From: Wuchereria bancrofti
Taxonomy: Eukaryota > Nematoda > Chromadorea > Rhabditida > Onchocercidae
NCBI GenBank assembly: GCA_005281725.1
Contig: SSBO01000009.1
Coordinates: 1,626,456 to 1,690,455 of the forward strand
Reading direction: 5' to 3'
DNA length: 64,000 nucleotides
Shown: positions 1 to 13,080 of the stretch, piece after piece
How the letters are laid out: every line of letters begins with the position of its first letter
Position numbering within the stretch: the stretch's first letter is position 1
Notes under the pieces: model-generated
What the model saw: only the letters and a program-made list of their open reading frames with translations
What the model was told of the DNA's origin: nothing
The model's database searches: none
Program-made: the position numbers and the translations under genes

Positions 1-167
1 AGATTTAAAATTGAAACGGTAAAAATGAATAAGTAATATAAAAAGTAATTGTTTAGAAGTCTTGCTAACCTAACTCATTTCAATAGTATATTAAACATTG
101 AGCGATTTTGATCTTCATTTGCATTTTGTTTTTTGGTTTATTTGTTATATTTTCTTAATTTTTGCAG
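1..167 (+). other. intronic sequence upstream of first visible midasin exon
   Basis: No coding exon is recognisable here. The stretch ends in a T-rich tract and a TTTTTGCAG acceptor directly before the first midasin exon, so it is best read as the 3' end of a midasin intron whose upstream exon lies outside the window. Confidence 0.6.
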
Positions 168-3100
168 CGAGCACAGAAGATATTGTCTACGTCGATGGAA
201 ACTCCTCAAATGCAATTTTCGGCACTTCTGGAGCAACTGCTGGGTAGGATCTATAGTGACTGTACGCCGATCACCTGCTTTGATTAATATTACATTGATG
301 ACGATTTTTATGCATGCAGATCTGAAAACCTTATGCTTTTCCTTTTTCATATCGTTATCATTCATAATCTTTTCTATTCTGAATCAAGTGGAAATGTTTT
401 TGCTCTCTGAGTTCATTAATATGGAAAAATCTGTCATTAAGAAAAGAATGTTGAATCTTTTTCTTTTTTCAGCAGAAGCAGATTTATGGGAGAAAGTGGC
501 TGATCGAAAGCATTCGCTAATGAATGAACTGGAAGAGTTGCGACATTTGTTGGTGAATTGGCGAAAGATGGAAGTACTGTGTTGGGATAATTTACTTGAA
601 CAAGTACAGGTAGTTGAATTTTACATCTTCGGTTTAGTTACTAGTTGGTACTCGAAATACTGTAATGCTTACGTGGAGTATTAAAAGCTACGCTTGTTAT
701 TTAAAAAAATAATCCTGATGTGGATTTTATCTAGTTTCTTACTTTTTGCAATCAGTTTTATTATGGGATGAAACATTTGGGGAATAGTCGTCATATTCGG
801 TTTCATATGTTTAATTTAAAATCTATTTGGATAATTTGGCTGAACGCTTGAAAATTTGTTGTAGACCGATTGTCGTACACAGACATTGCTACTGTCGTGG
901 CCACTTTTCGAAGCACTTAATAAAGTGGATAAAGGCGACGATGAAATTTTAGCGATGACAATTGAATGGATACAAAATTCGACGATTATTGACTTTAGAG
1001 CTCGACTACTGACTGCTGAATTGCTTATCAAATTTATCATGCTAACAAAAGAAAGTATGAGGGATAACTTATGTCAGCGCCTGAGATCAGCAGTTGCATA
1101 TTTCCGGCTGTTTGACACTGCAAGTTTTTTTTCTAATTTAGGCATTCGCACAATTTGAACTGGAAGTATTAAAGTATTAGTGCCATCATAAATACCATTC
1201 TTTTCGTATTGGAATTTAAAGTTAGTGAGGATTACCGAGAAATCGGTGTTAAAACAGTTCGTAATTAATGCTAGTTCCTTGTATTGTTTGGGAAACATAA
1301 ATAAAAATTCGCTTAATAAAAATTCGAGATTTCCTTTGGGAGATTTCAAAGAATTTGTAGTCAAAACGGTAAGGAATCCCGATGTTGTTAATAGGATTAC
1401 TCTTGAGGCCAGTGCGCAGTTTTAAATGAATTTGTGGAGAACAGCTTTGTTTCGAAATCGAATTTTTCAGCTAATTTCGGATTTAAATTTATGCTTGCTA
1501 AGAATAGGTCTAACTTACTAATTGAAGCAAACGATATAATGGAATAACCTTATTTTAACATAAGGCATAAATTAATTCGAAACCAAATTTTCTGCTCTGT
1601 AAAAACTAATATTTATAAATTTTGATTTCTCATGTCTAACAAGTTCCGATTTCAGGTAGTTGAAAATAAATTAGCCACACAGAAGGAGCCAACGGAAAAG
1701 CAGCTACATGATTTTGTAAAAATCATGAAATACAATGATTTAAATTTATGGAGCGTGAAGGCATCAGCTCAAAAAGCTCACAAGCAATTATTTCGTCTTC
1801 TGAAACAGTTTAAGTTATCCAGTAGTGATTTAGTTGCTCCCCTTCTTGATGAAAATTCACCGATGCTGTCAACAACAGAACATCAGGCTAAACCGACATT
1901 TGCTACTGACAGAATAATATCATGTAACGATTTTTATGCGAAACGTGCGGTTGACTTAACGTCGAAAATTGCGAAAAATTTAATGGATGGTATCCATTTA
2001 GAAAATATTGAGGAAGTAAGTTCCACAATATATTATATTAAAAATTATTCTGGAAAAGCGGACAGAAGAAGGAAGTACAAGTTATAAGGCATGTCACGCA
2101 TGTCTGACTGATCATTCGAATGGTATTAACACTTCCAAATTTCTTTTTCTGAGTATGCTTTTAATTCACTTAGCGCCACGATCGGATCTAACAAATCATT
2201 TGGTATAGAATTATTCGATGAGGACATTAGAATACATTAGCATGATCACCCATTATACTGTTTTGCCATCTTTCCATATTTAAACTGTTCAAAAAAATTA
2301 GATTTGTGTAGCTTCTACATACATGAGAACCATAAATATTTTCGTTTCACTGCAAATTTCCTTTAATTTGTTCTTTAAAGTTTGAAACTTCAGTTAACGG
2401 AATTCGTCAAATGCTGCAACTATCTTATTCGTAAAGATATTCAATACGAAGGTAACGACAGTGAAAAGGAAAAGCAGCAAGGTCGTGCATTGAGTGAACG
2501 ACAAAAGGTATATACATATATATATTTTAAACTCTATGACTATATATGCATGGATAGAATTGTGGAAAGAGGATTTGTACATACTTATGATGTATGAAAG
2601 AGGATCTTGAAGATTTCTTTTGTAGTAGAGAGCATATTTACGTAGTAGGGAATAATTTTATGTAGTCTTGCAATGATATTCATACAAGTGTAGCGGAATC
2701 GGCATATTTAGTATTATTTGCAATAAAAGATTAATATATATTCGAGGAACATGCAGCACTCCTTATCCACCAAATGAAAAAGTTAGTAGAAAAAACTACA
2801 TCCGAGTCGGTCCTCCTTCTTATTTTCTAACATATCCCTCTGATTTCGAAGTTATTCTTTGGTTGATTTATTTCAAAGAGTAACAATGATGTAATATTGC
2901 AATGGTTACAATGGTTATAGTAATTTATTTAAGTTTTCCTGAAATCCGTTTACCACTTTCAGGCAGTTGCACGTTTATTGAAGGATAGTATTGCACTTGG
3001 TCTAAGTACTCGTAAAGGCTTGATGGTTAATGCTGAACAGTTAACTGCTAATGTTGTTGCTGGAATGCCTGAAGACAGTACAATGTTGACAAAGGTCTGT

Positions 3101-6100
3101 CAAGTTTAATTTTAAGCTATAGGTACTGTGAAAAATGAGGAAGAGGCAAAAGAGATTTGGATGGAGTTGGCTTCATTTATTTCTGATTGATGATAGTAAC
3201 CTCAGTGTACCTGAAAATTAGCAAATCGACAGGGGATCCTTTCTTTTACTGTCACCATTTTTCTGTCATTCTAGAAATTGACAAGTGAACATAATACATT
3301 CTTCGCATTGTCTCAGAAATTTCCGGAAATTTAAATTTATTCAATTTTCATGATTTTCTTGTACTGCAAATAGAATTGTGTAGAACTAATAAATTCAAAT
3401 TTCCATTCCTTATTTATTGATGTTTTAGTCTAATAGGTTTATTGTAATCCAATAGATTTAGTTAGGTTTTCTTAAATGGACTTTTTTTTTCGTTTAAAAA
3501 ATAAAATTTCTTTATTTAGTTTATAAGATACGGAGGAGCAGCACGAAATGTTGTTTTGAAGAATTTTCATAAGCCAAATGCCCAAATCAGTACAAAGACG
3601 ATGAGCGAATTAAAGGGACTCACGGAATTTATCCTGAATGAACTGTACTTATGTCAGCAGGTTATAACAGTCAACAGAGAAATGCTAAAGAGGATGGATA
3701 GAACTAAAAAAATGTTGTTGAATTATCTAGAAAATGCTAAGGTATCCAAGCTTTTCCTTGAAAACACTTTTGTGAGGTGTTTGTGCTTCAAACTTATTAC
3801 AGAACTATAGACGACCTAAATATATTTTAGCTTTTGTTTAACTGCAAGTTCAAAATCCTATCAGCTGTGTTTTCCTCCTATACTTTTTGTAGGATGTAAA
3901 ACAACCTTGCTTACATGGTCAGCAGTGGTTGCATTGTCTACAACAGTCGAAATATTCAGCGCTTAAATTTAATTCACTTTTGGAATTTATGGGAACAAAA
4001 CTTGAAAACGCTCCGGAATGCAGTACTGATTTCGAAGAAAACACTGTTAGTGACTTATTTTATTTTTGTTTTCAAAAATTCTGACATGCAAAAATTCTGC
4101 TGACAGGAATTTGTACATTAATTGGTAATTTTTCTGAATTTAGAACATGTCGATTAGTTTAAATAAAGAAAAGAATATGTTTTTCATTAATATTTTTTTC
4201 TTTTTTTAGTTGTTGTCTTAAATCCTTTTTTTTGATGATCATATTTTGGATTAAATTTCCACTTAAATTTTTTCAGGTTCTGAAACTCAGTGGTATTCAA
4301 GATACTCGGCTATCCCAGTTGCATAAGCAACATCAAGAATACGATGCAACATTTGACGCAATTAGAAAGATGCGAGATGCAGCAGCAAGAATACTTGAAA
4401 CTATTGAATTATCGCTTCTTCATTCAGTGGATTGTAGCAATATCGCTATTTGGAAAAGGTAAATTTCTGTACATATCAGGAACTTCAAGTAAAGTTTTTG
4501 ATCCATGTTTCACGAAAGTTTCGAGTTCAGTTAGCTTTCTGGACTTTCTTCCGGATTTCTAACTTCTGTTATAACTTTTTTAATCGGTATGTAGCTTTCA
4601 CATCTGTTATTTATGGACGAGTCTTCTGACCCAACTTTTAGAATCTGTTTAATTGATATTTTAGACATTCCAAATTCTTGCAGTTCCGACATATCGCATA
4701 CCATTAATATTGTGAAATCGGAAAGCACTCACATAAATTCTCAACTATCTCTCATCTCGTGTGTAATGACTGAAGAGGTTGAAGAGGCACTGGAAATCTT
4801 GCGTAAAGTTTTGGAAGCGTTGACGAATCCGACAAGTGTTCAGGCAACAACTGAGGATGTACAATGGGAGGGAATTCAAGCTTTGTTGATCATAGTGCAA
4901 AATACTTACAAGCAAGCAATGTCAATTAATTTTGACAATATCCGTTTTATGGATATTCTGAGGCAATTGACAAATTTGCTACGAAATTTGAATTTTGATA
5001 AGGTTAGACTTGATACCTCTTACCATGTAACTGCTTAAATTTTCCATGTATATATGCTGAAGTGACAAAAACAAACTATGGGTTATCAATAGCTGACCCG
5101 TCAAGAGACTAAAACCAAGTGATTCGTAACAGATTGTCATCCTGAAAGGAATCTGTCATAAATGCTCAACCCGAATTTTAATTTAATAAATAACTAATAC
5201 ATTGAAAATAAGGTTATGCAAAGATTACGCAAACTATAGTTTCTTTGAGGGCTTTTGATCTGATATGACTTCTGAGCTTCTGAAAATAAGTTCTAAATCA
5301 AATTAGAAAATGAAGAGATTTTTGTTCTAGTCAATTGAAGAAATATGGCACTTGTGTGTACAGTTATCTGAAGGTAAGAGATCGATGGAATATGATCGTT
5401 TGGAGCAAGTAACTTCGATAAGTAGTACGCTTTGTGAAGTTTTGTCATTCATTTTGGAGGTAGTTGAGAATTCTGCAATTGAGTTGGCCAAATATTATAT
5501 ACACTTCGAAGCAATGACTGCTGCACTACTTGAAAAAGTTGGTTTTTCGGCTTTGCAAATTTTTTTTTTTTGATTTTAAATGTGAAGGTGACGATAAGAT
5601 GATGATCATTCTGATACGTTGTTGGGATGTAGCAGTAGTAGATGAATAATTTTCTAGAAGTAGTTAGGAATACGAATAAAAGAGGAAAAACTCACTTAAT
5701 AATTTAATTTGCTCAGTTCCATTAGTTTTACTCAGTTATATTCTTTTTGCATTGGAAGATGTTCAGTTCAGATTGCTAATTTTTTATGCTGTCGTAATCA
5801 GTTATTCTCTAGGGTTATGTAAATCCGATACCGAAGCCTCAAAAGGAGAGCAGTGAAAAAGATGGAAGTGAACCGCAGTCATATGATGATGACATTGCTG
5901 GTTTGGGAGATGCTAAAGGTGAGAAGGATGTTGGTGATGATATCGATGAAACAGGACAGGTAAATTATTTGAAACTACTGGTAAAGAAAAGTAAAGCTGT
6001 GTATATTTGGCCCATGTAAACTTATTTCCTTTTCATCAATTTTTTCCCAAATACCGTAAAGTGAGGGTTTATTTTCAAATTTAAATCTAAGCTTTTGTCT

Positions 6101-9100
6101 GGACTTTTGACCGAATTTGTATTGATTTCAAAAATTTGAACTTATTTTTGGATGTTGAAAATATTGTGAATATTTTTGTATAAGACTTTTTTCAGGTTGA
6201 AGGCTTGAAAGGTGACGAGGAAAATACGGTAGAACCAGACGAAAATAAGAGCGATGGTACGCCGCTTGACATGGATGATGATTTTGGCGGATGTTTAGAG
6301 GATATTGATCGTGAGCAATGCGACGGTTAGTTTCATTCTTTATTAATTACTTATTGAAGCAGTTTGAGTTAAGTAATTTGTTCGCATAATGGGGACAAAT
6401 TGGTTTCCTTGTACTGTTGTTGAATCTGTATATCCAAGAAACTTATTTTTGATTATTTGTAGATAATGAAGGAAGTGATAAAGATGAAGACAATGAACCT
6501 GAAACGGATATGGAGGTGGGAGATGTTAACGAAAGTGAGCAAGATAAACTGGATCCTGATTTATGGGATCAAAATGATGATAATAAACAAGAACTTGCTG
6601 ATGGCAGCGAAGGTTTAATTTCAATATTTCTATGCGAGTAAGAAGAACTGATGGAGTCATTTTATCAGTCTTTTGAAGTGGGAAAAAATATCTTCTGAAA
6701 AAAATTAAACTGATAGATAATTAGTAAAATTAAAAAGAAAGAAAAATAACTGCTGCACGTTTTTATGGGGTACTAAACTATTAATTGCAACGAAAAATTC
6801 CTGGCGGCAAAATAAATCTATCAAATATTTCTCAAAAAAAGAAAATTTTTAAAAATTATAAAATTGTTTTACTATTATTTCTTTTTCTCTTTTTCAAAAC
6901 GATTTGTATTTGTCCGAAAGATAATTGCTATAATTGCTGTAGAAATTTTAAGTAATTTCAGGCAGTACATTTCTTCGGTATTTCTTATTGCCTCTTTTCC
7001 TTCCCATTCCATGCTCATTATACATACACAATCGTAGAATATTTATAATTTCAAAATTTAACTAATTTCACTGTAACTTTCAATATGATATATTAGAGTG
7101 ATAAATATCCTATTATAAGGATTATTATTACTATTGCTATTATTATTACATTATTATTATTATTATTACTATATTATTACTTCACTATTACTATTGTTTT
7201 TATCGAAATAATATCTAAATTCTCGACAAGCTAACGTAGTAAATTTAAACTAAACAGTTGCTGCTTAGCCTCGAATTTGTTTCAAGCATAATTTTATTGT
7301 CGAATTATAAATTTTTCAAAAGATGAAAATCTTGCTATTTTTAGAATATTAAAAAATCAGCTACAAAAAAATGATGAAAGGAAGGGAGAATTTAAGCTTT
7401 TTTTAAAAAAAAAATAGGACAAAAAGCAGAGTTTGACTGAAAAATGAAAGATTGATAAGAAAATTATCTGAAATGACAGCTGGTGATTAAATTACCCAGC
7501 GGAGTGAGAATTAATGTAATGTTGTATAAATTTCAACAATTATATTTTATCAATATCTCCTCTTTGTATATTTTATAATATTTTCCAGGCGCAAATAAAG
7601 AAACAGATAATATGGAAGCCAATAATGATGAACGGAATTCTAAAAATGACAAAAAAGATAAAGATGTATTTGATGGTGATGACAGTAAAGATGACACCGC
7701 TGATGGTGATATGGAGAATGTGGATGAGCGTGACCCATTGGATAATAGCATGGATAATAAAGATTACGAACAAACTGATGGAGATCGTAATGATGGTGAT
7801 GAGAATGAAAACAAGTCAGAAGACGATATGGAAGATGTTATGAATGATAATTTAGATGGAGATGACGATCAGTCGAATAGTGATGTTGGAGAGGAGATGG
7901 TAACAGAAATGACTGAAAAGGATAAGGAAATTCTGGTACTTATTTATTGTAATATGTAATATTTAGGATATTTGGGACATTCGTGAATGTTAAAAAATGT
8001 TTAACAAATGCAGTTAAATCTGTGAGTACTTGTGGTATTTTTCTTAAAACTATTGGAGTAGATCTCATCCACTTCAAGCTTCTGACTGCTTAATTTCTGA
8101 ATTTATGGTTTATCTCATCACATCTGAAATTTCAAATTTCAATATAAGGACGAACTTTTGTATTTTATGTTTCATTTGGGTTTGGTTATTTATTTTTCAA
8201 ATTTTATTTTTTGTTTGTTCCTTTTTAGAATGAAACAAATGATGCTAACATGGAAGAGTTAAACAAGGATGATGATGAAGTCCTCAAAGGTGGTTCTGGA
8301 GGAATGGATAGGGGTGCGGTGGAGGATACCACAGGCAGTGACAATGTTTTAAACCCGAACGACGTAACTGAGGACGATGAGAATATGAGAGAGAAGTATG
8401 ATGATTTTAAAGAGAAGTGAGATATTGTTAAAAGTTATAGAAACATCTGTAATTATAAAAGTATCTTTTTCAGCGATTTAGCAGCGGAGATAGAAGGTAA
8501 AGGAAAAAGTGGTCGCGGAGAAACAGAAGACGACGACATCAGAAATGAAAAATCAGAAGATGTGAAGGAAGTTGACAAGGAATCCAAAAAAGAGAAGAAA
8601 TTGGCTGACGATATTACTAATGTAGTCGTACAAAAAACTCTTCCAAGTTAGTCTTCAAACAAGTTTCCTGTTTTTTTTTTTTCTTTATAGCTTATTCAAT
8701 TTATTTTTCCTAATCATGTTCATTATGTGATCTAGATTCTTTCGATAAGCAGTATTATTTTCTATTCGATTTGGTAATAATTTATTAATTCTTACTTTGA
8801 AGGCGGTCAGCAGAAAGACGAAGAAGGACCCGAATTTGGACATTTTGATGGAAATAATAGCAGTTTGCGCGAACAGATAGTCATTGATAAAAGTTCGGTA
8901 GAAGAAGCAAGAAATTCAAAAGGAAATAGAGACCAGTTAAGAGACTTGAAGAATATAAGTGTAGAACAGGTGTGTCGTTAATGTACGTTCAATAGTTTAG
9001 TGCAGAAATTCCCAAATTTTTAACAGTCTGGCAGAAAATCTCATTTGATTCTCGAGAGTTACAAAACTCCTTTAATTTTAGCATAAATCAATTTTAATTA

Positions 9101-11217
9101 AATCAATTAGTCAATTTTAATTATTCGATAAACTTTATGTGTCAATCATTGACATTGGAAGACTGATGATTAGAATTAAAAATTTTAGTTTATTATTGCA
9201 TATAGTTGAATGGATATCAGTTTTCAGAATGATGAAGAAATGACGGAAAATAATAGTACCGGAGATAAACATGAAGTGGACGAGGACGATTTGATCGATA
9301 CTGATATCTGGGATTCCGATTTCCAAAGCTCTATTATCCATTCGACAGCAAATTTTCATCGTTCGGTATGCTTTGAAATTGAGTTAAGTTGGAACCTGGC
9401 CTATTTATTTTGAAATTATGACCCATGATTTGTTGTTCTAATTTCCAAAGTTTTTAAAAATTCATTTTTTGTTGGCTCTTCGATTTTTAAAATTTTTCTG
9501 CTCTGTCGTATCTTTTTTTTTGTAAAATACGAGAGAATGAGGATAGGCTAGAATAGCGAGAGAATAGTTTCAAGTCACAACTATAAAAGTTGCAAAAATT
9601 TTATTCATTAATTTTTATTGTAATAGATGGGGTGTTCAAATTCGACAGTTACTTTGCTGGATACAGAAGAGGTAGGTTTGTCGAACGCTGATGCAGAAGA
9701 TCGATGGAATAGAATTTCTGATTCGGTTTCTGTTTTAGCAGCTGAGCTTTCGGAAAATCTGCGAATGATCATTGAACCAACAGTGGCTTCAAGATTTGAG
9801 TAAGTTATTTCTAGGATACATTTTAGGATAAAAGCTTGAGGAAGTAGTTGTAGGAAAACAGTGAATGCCAGATTGCTGTCGAGAAAACCTAACCTATTTA
9901 TATATATATATATATCGCACAGATATGACTGCATATTTTTAAAATATGTCCATTGTCCATTTCAGAGGTGACTATCGGACTGGTAAAAGACTCAATATGC
10001 GTCGTTTGATTGCATATATTGCTAGCGGCTATAGGAAAGATAAAATTTGGTTACGTCGTACAAAGAAAGCTCAGCACAATTATCAAATTCTAATAGCTGT
10101 TGACGATTCATCTTCTATGCACGATAACCAGATTAAATTAGTATGTTCTGAATTTTATTTTCAATTTTAACTTTACTTGTAATTTTTTGTTTTGTTTCTT
10201 GAAACGAAAGCTGCTCGGTAGATAGTATACACTGTCGGATAGATAATGGAGCTTCATTGCTGCATGGAAACTACTAATTTATTGTTTCTATTTCTCATAC
10301 GCTTTCACTGTTTTGCTTTTAACACTTACAGACTGATTGATAGTGTATTGCTTAGAATCATAGGTAGAATCGTAGATAGAGCTGGCCAATGTAATTTTTG
10401 AGGATAATCTAAATGTTTCAGAAAGCTTGTCAAAGTGTTGCTATGATTGAAAGTGGACTGCGAAGGCTTGAAATAGGACAATTGGCAATCTGTAAATTTG
10501 GTGGTTCGGTGAAAATGATTTCCGACTTTGGAGATCGTGGTGGCAGTGGCTTGGGTGGAAAATTAATAAACGAGCTAAACTTTGGTCAAAATCGAACCGA
10601 CTTAGTCAATTTATTGAACTGTAGTAAGAAGGTTAGAATTCATTGAAGTTTTTGGAATGGAAATAACTATTTTAATGGTGATTTGAAATTTTTTATTTCT
10701 TAAGTCGTAAGAATGGACATTTCGTTTGTGGGGAAAGATTTTCTTTTTAGATTTTTGAGCAGGCCAGAGGACGCGAAAGAAACAATCAGATGTTGATCAT
10801 TGTTTCGGATGGCAGAGGAGTGTTGGCGGATGGCGCTGAGGCAGTGAAAAAAGTTAGTTGCCTTTTCATCCATAATCAATTTCATAATCTGTTATGTTGA
10901 GATATTTCAGGCTTCATCTTCTAAGCTTTTATAGATTAATTTTGAAAAATCAAGTGATAAAATTTACGTTCTAGGCTGTAGCAGAATTGCACGCTGATCG
11001 AGCTACAGTACTTTTTGTGGCAATCGACAATGGTGAAAAGTCAATCGTGGATATGAAAGTAGCTGAATTTACAGCTGATGGAAAAGTGAATCTCATTCCA
11101 TATCTGCAGAAATTTCCGTTTCCGTTTTATGTGGTTGTTGGACATGTTGCCATGTTACCAGCTACAATTAGTGATGCAGTCAGGCAGTGGTTTGAGCTTA
11201 CTACGCGTGACTCGTGA
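168..11217 (+). CDS. MDN1: midasin (Rea1/MDN1) AAA ATPase, C-terminal part, 5' truncated by window
   Basis: Midasin is the giant dynein-like AAA ATPase that strips assembly factors from pre-60S ribosomes in the nucleolus/nucleoplasm. About 1530 C-terminal residues are visible (whole proteins are about 5000). Exons: 168-243, 473-609, 865-1092, 1142-1165, 1656-2015, 2394-2507, 2963-3094, 3520-3741, 3893-4045, 4277-4458, 4595-5002, 5331-5537, 5813-5959, 6196-6325, 6463-6612, 7589-7935, 8229-8416, 8474-8646, 8803-8969, 9228-9365, 9627-9799, 9966-10140, 10422-10631, 10751-10852, 10975-11217. Family landmarks in order: WRKMEVLCW (exon 2), EKQLHDFVKIMKYND (exon 5), GLSTRKGL (exon 7), an acidic low-complexity run over exons 13-20 including DKLDPDLW, then GDYRTGKRLNMRRLIAYIAS, KDKIWLRRTK and the MIDAS signature AVDDSSSM (DxSxS), which binds Ubl domains of Rsa4/Ytm1-type partners. 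Phases close everywhere except the exon 10/11 join (4458/4595). The 24-bp exon 4 is inferred by alignment. Stop is TGA at 11215. AATAAA at 11631 may be its poly(A) signal. Confidence 0.95.
7121..7196. repeat. (TTA)n microsatellite in midasin intron 15
   Basis: Imperfect TAT/TTA trinucleotide run inside the 976-bp intron between exons 6463-6612 and 7589-7935, with occasional C interruptions. Confidence 0.85.
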
Positions 11218-13080
11218 TTTTATTGTTATCAAATTTGGTATTTGTATTTATGAGATTTTCATTGAAACCTAGACTAGGAAGACTTCATTGACGCTTTCGT
11301 TTGGTTCTAAGTTCAAAACATCATTTGAAATTTAAGAATTCGAAATGAAAATTTTTGCTAATGGTAAACATAAGATTTTTGTATTTGAAATGAAGGGTTT
11401 AGAATCTACAGTTAGTGTTCGAAAAGTTTGGGAGAATTCGAAATAGAAAAAAGAAATTTATGCTCAAATTCGAACTTAGAATTCCGAGACAGCTTAATTC
11501 AAAATAGCCACAAATCTCGAAAAGTTCTGATTAACCGACTCTCAAATGAGTACTTCAATTCCTAATCATTGCTCAATATGTTCAAGTTACTGCATTACGG
11601 GTAGTACTGTTGTACGTTGTTGTTGTTTTGAATAAAATTTTTTGGAAAACTTAAGTATTGCGCATCATTTACTTAGTTTCCGGAAGAGATTCGAGGACGA
11701 AATTAAGGATTGTCATTTGCCATTAAATTAAGGATTGATTGACGAAATTAAACACCGACTGAAACTTGAATGTCACTAACGTTTGATTGAATCCAGATGT
11801 GCATATTAGTTTTGCATCTTTTCACCATCATCTAAGCTTCACGAGTATTCTCCAGTTCATCCTTTATATAAGGTGTTAAGAACTGTAAGGAAATGCGAAA
11901 CCTCGGCCGACATCCCAATCTGCAAAGCAAAGATGCAACAGCTTCAGAATTCAGAAGAAGTATTATACGCACAGTGATTCCCAGCAGCAATATGTCAAAA
12001 TCTGTTTCTAAAATTTCTTATAACTCTAAAAATGAATTCTTAGTTTGATTTTTCGGAGTTTCTGGAATAAAATTTTGAATGCGATAAGGAATGACTTAAT
12101 CATATCAGACATGCTGTATACAGTATCAGACATACTGTAGCATACAATGACTCGCACGGTATACTGTATCCCATTAATGTATTTCAATAACGGTCTCTAT
12201 GGGCTTATTTGTAACTCTTTGTAAGCAGTAACTTTCTTTAATTTACAGTAGCAATCCGTGCATGTTCTAGAACAGTGTGCTGCACTTGCAAGCAATCCGT
12301 CTGATGCACGTTTTAAATTGCAAACGTGCAGATGAGCATGCAACATGCAGATGAGAGACATATGAGTAGCAGCTATATGCAAATATGGTGTTGTAAAGAG
12401 GAAAAGATACATACACTAACTAACACGGACGTCAATTAGTAGGCTTAAAGAAACAGTTGTGTGATGCAGTGAGGTGAGTGAGGTTCGGTGGTTTCAGGTT
12501 GTAGGATCTTTTGGCGGTTTTTGCATTTGTGGGTTTTTGTTCATCGAGGTGTGAGGTTTAGCAGTTCAGTTCAGTTGAGTGAGGATATCTGGGATATCCT
12601 GAAGACATCCGCAATATCCGTATCCGGAATTTTAATCCTTTCGGCATTTACAGCTAAAAATCATGGTAGCACTGAGAGATGTTTTCTTTTTTAGGGTAAC
12701 TAAAAAGATTTTTATAAAATGTGTCATCTACAAGAGCTCATTTTCTTTTTTCCAGCTATGTTTATTTTTCAACTTCGAAAATTTTCTTACTTTTGCTTTT
12801 ATTTTCCTGATTCGGTAAAAGAAAAAAAAGTGAAATTTCTAAAGTGATCAACAATTTCAAAAAACAGTGAATGAAATAAGTGGAATGGTGGAGATAGTAA
12901 TGTAAAACCTAATATGTAGTGTAATGCCAAGACATGTGCCAATCGGGTATGACATGGTAATTCCGTTATCCAGCTGATTAATAGCAACCGTATCAGTTTA
13001 ATCTTGTTCAATATTACCAGTGTTTCTCGGGAATACTTGACAGTACTTTTTTGTTTTATGTTTGCAACGAAAACGGAAAA
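11218..13080. other. intergenic region, midasin to Tudor gene
   Basis: No gene is recognisable. It holds midasin 3' UTR sequence, with a possible poly(A) signal AATAAA at 11631-11636. A 10-bp palindrome (CTGTATACAG) lies near 12114 inside two copies of ATCAGACATRCTGTA. A 19-bp perfect palindrome (AGGATATC, 3-nt spacer, GATATCCT) is at 12582-12600. The segment 12470-12610 is more G-rich than its surroundings and could be promoter or 5' UTR of the following gene. No TATA-like element can be argued for. Confidence 0.5.

Noticed and set aside
133..684. 183-codon plus-strand ORF at the window start
   Set aside because: It runs through two midasin exons and the intron between them in mixed frames; the splice-supported midasin model explains the coding parts.
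1225..1425. 66-codon plus-strand ORF
   Set aside because: It lies in the intron between midasin exons ending at 1165 and starting at 1656, and has no similarity to midasin at this point.
7612..7843. Alternative-frame and antisense ORFs over the acidic exon
   Set aside because: Shadows of the D/E-rich midasin coding frame; low complexity keeps several frames open.
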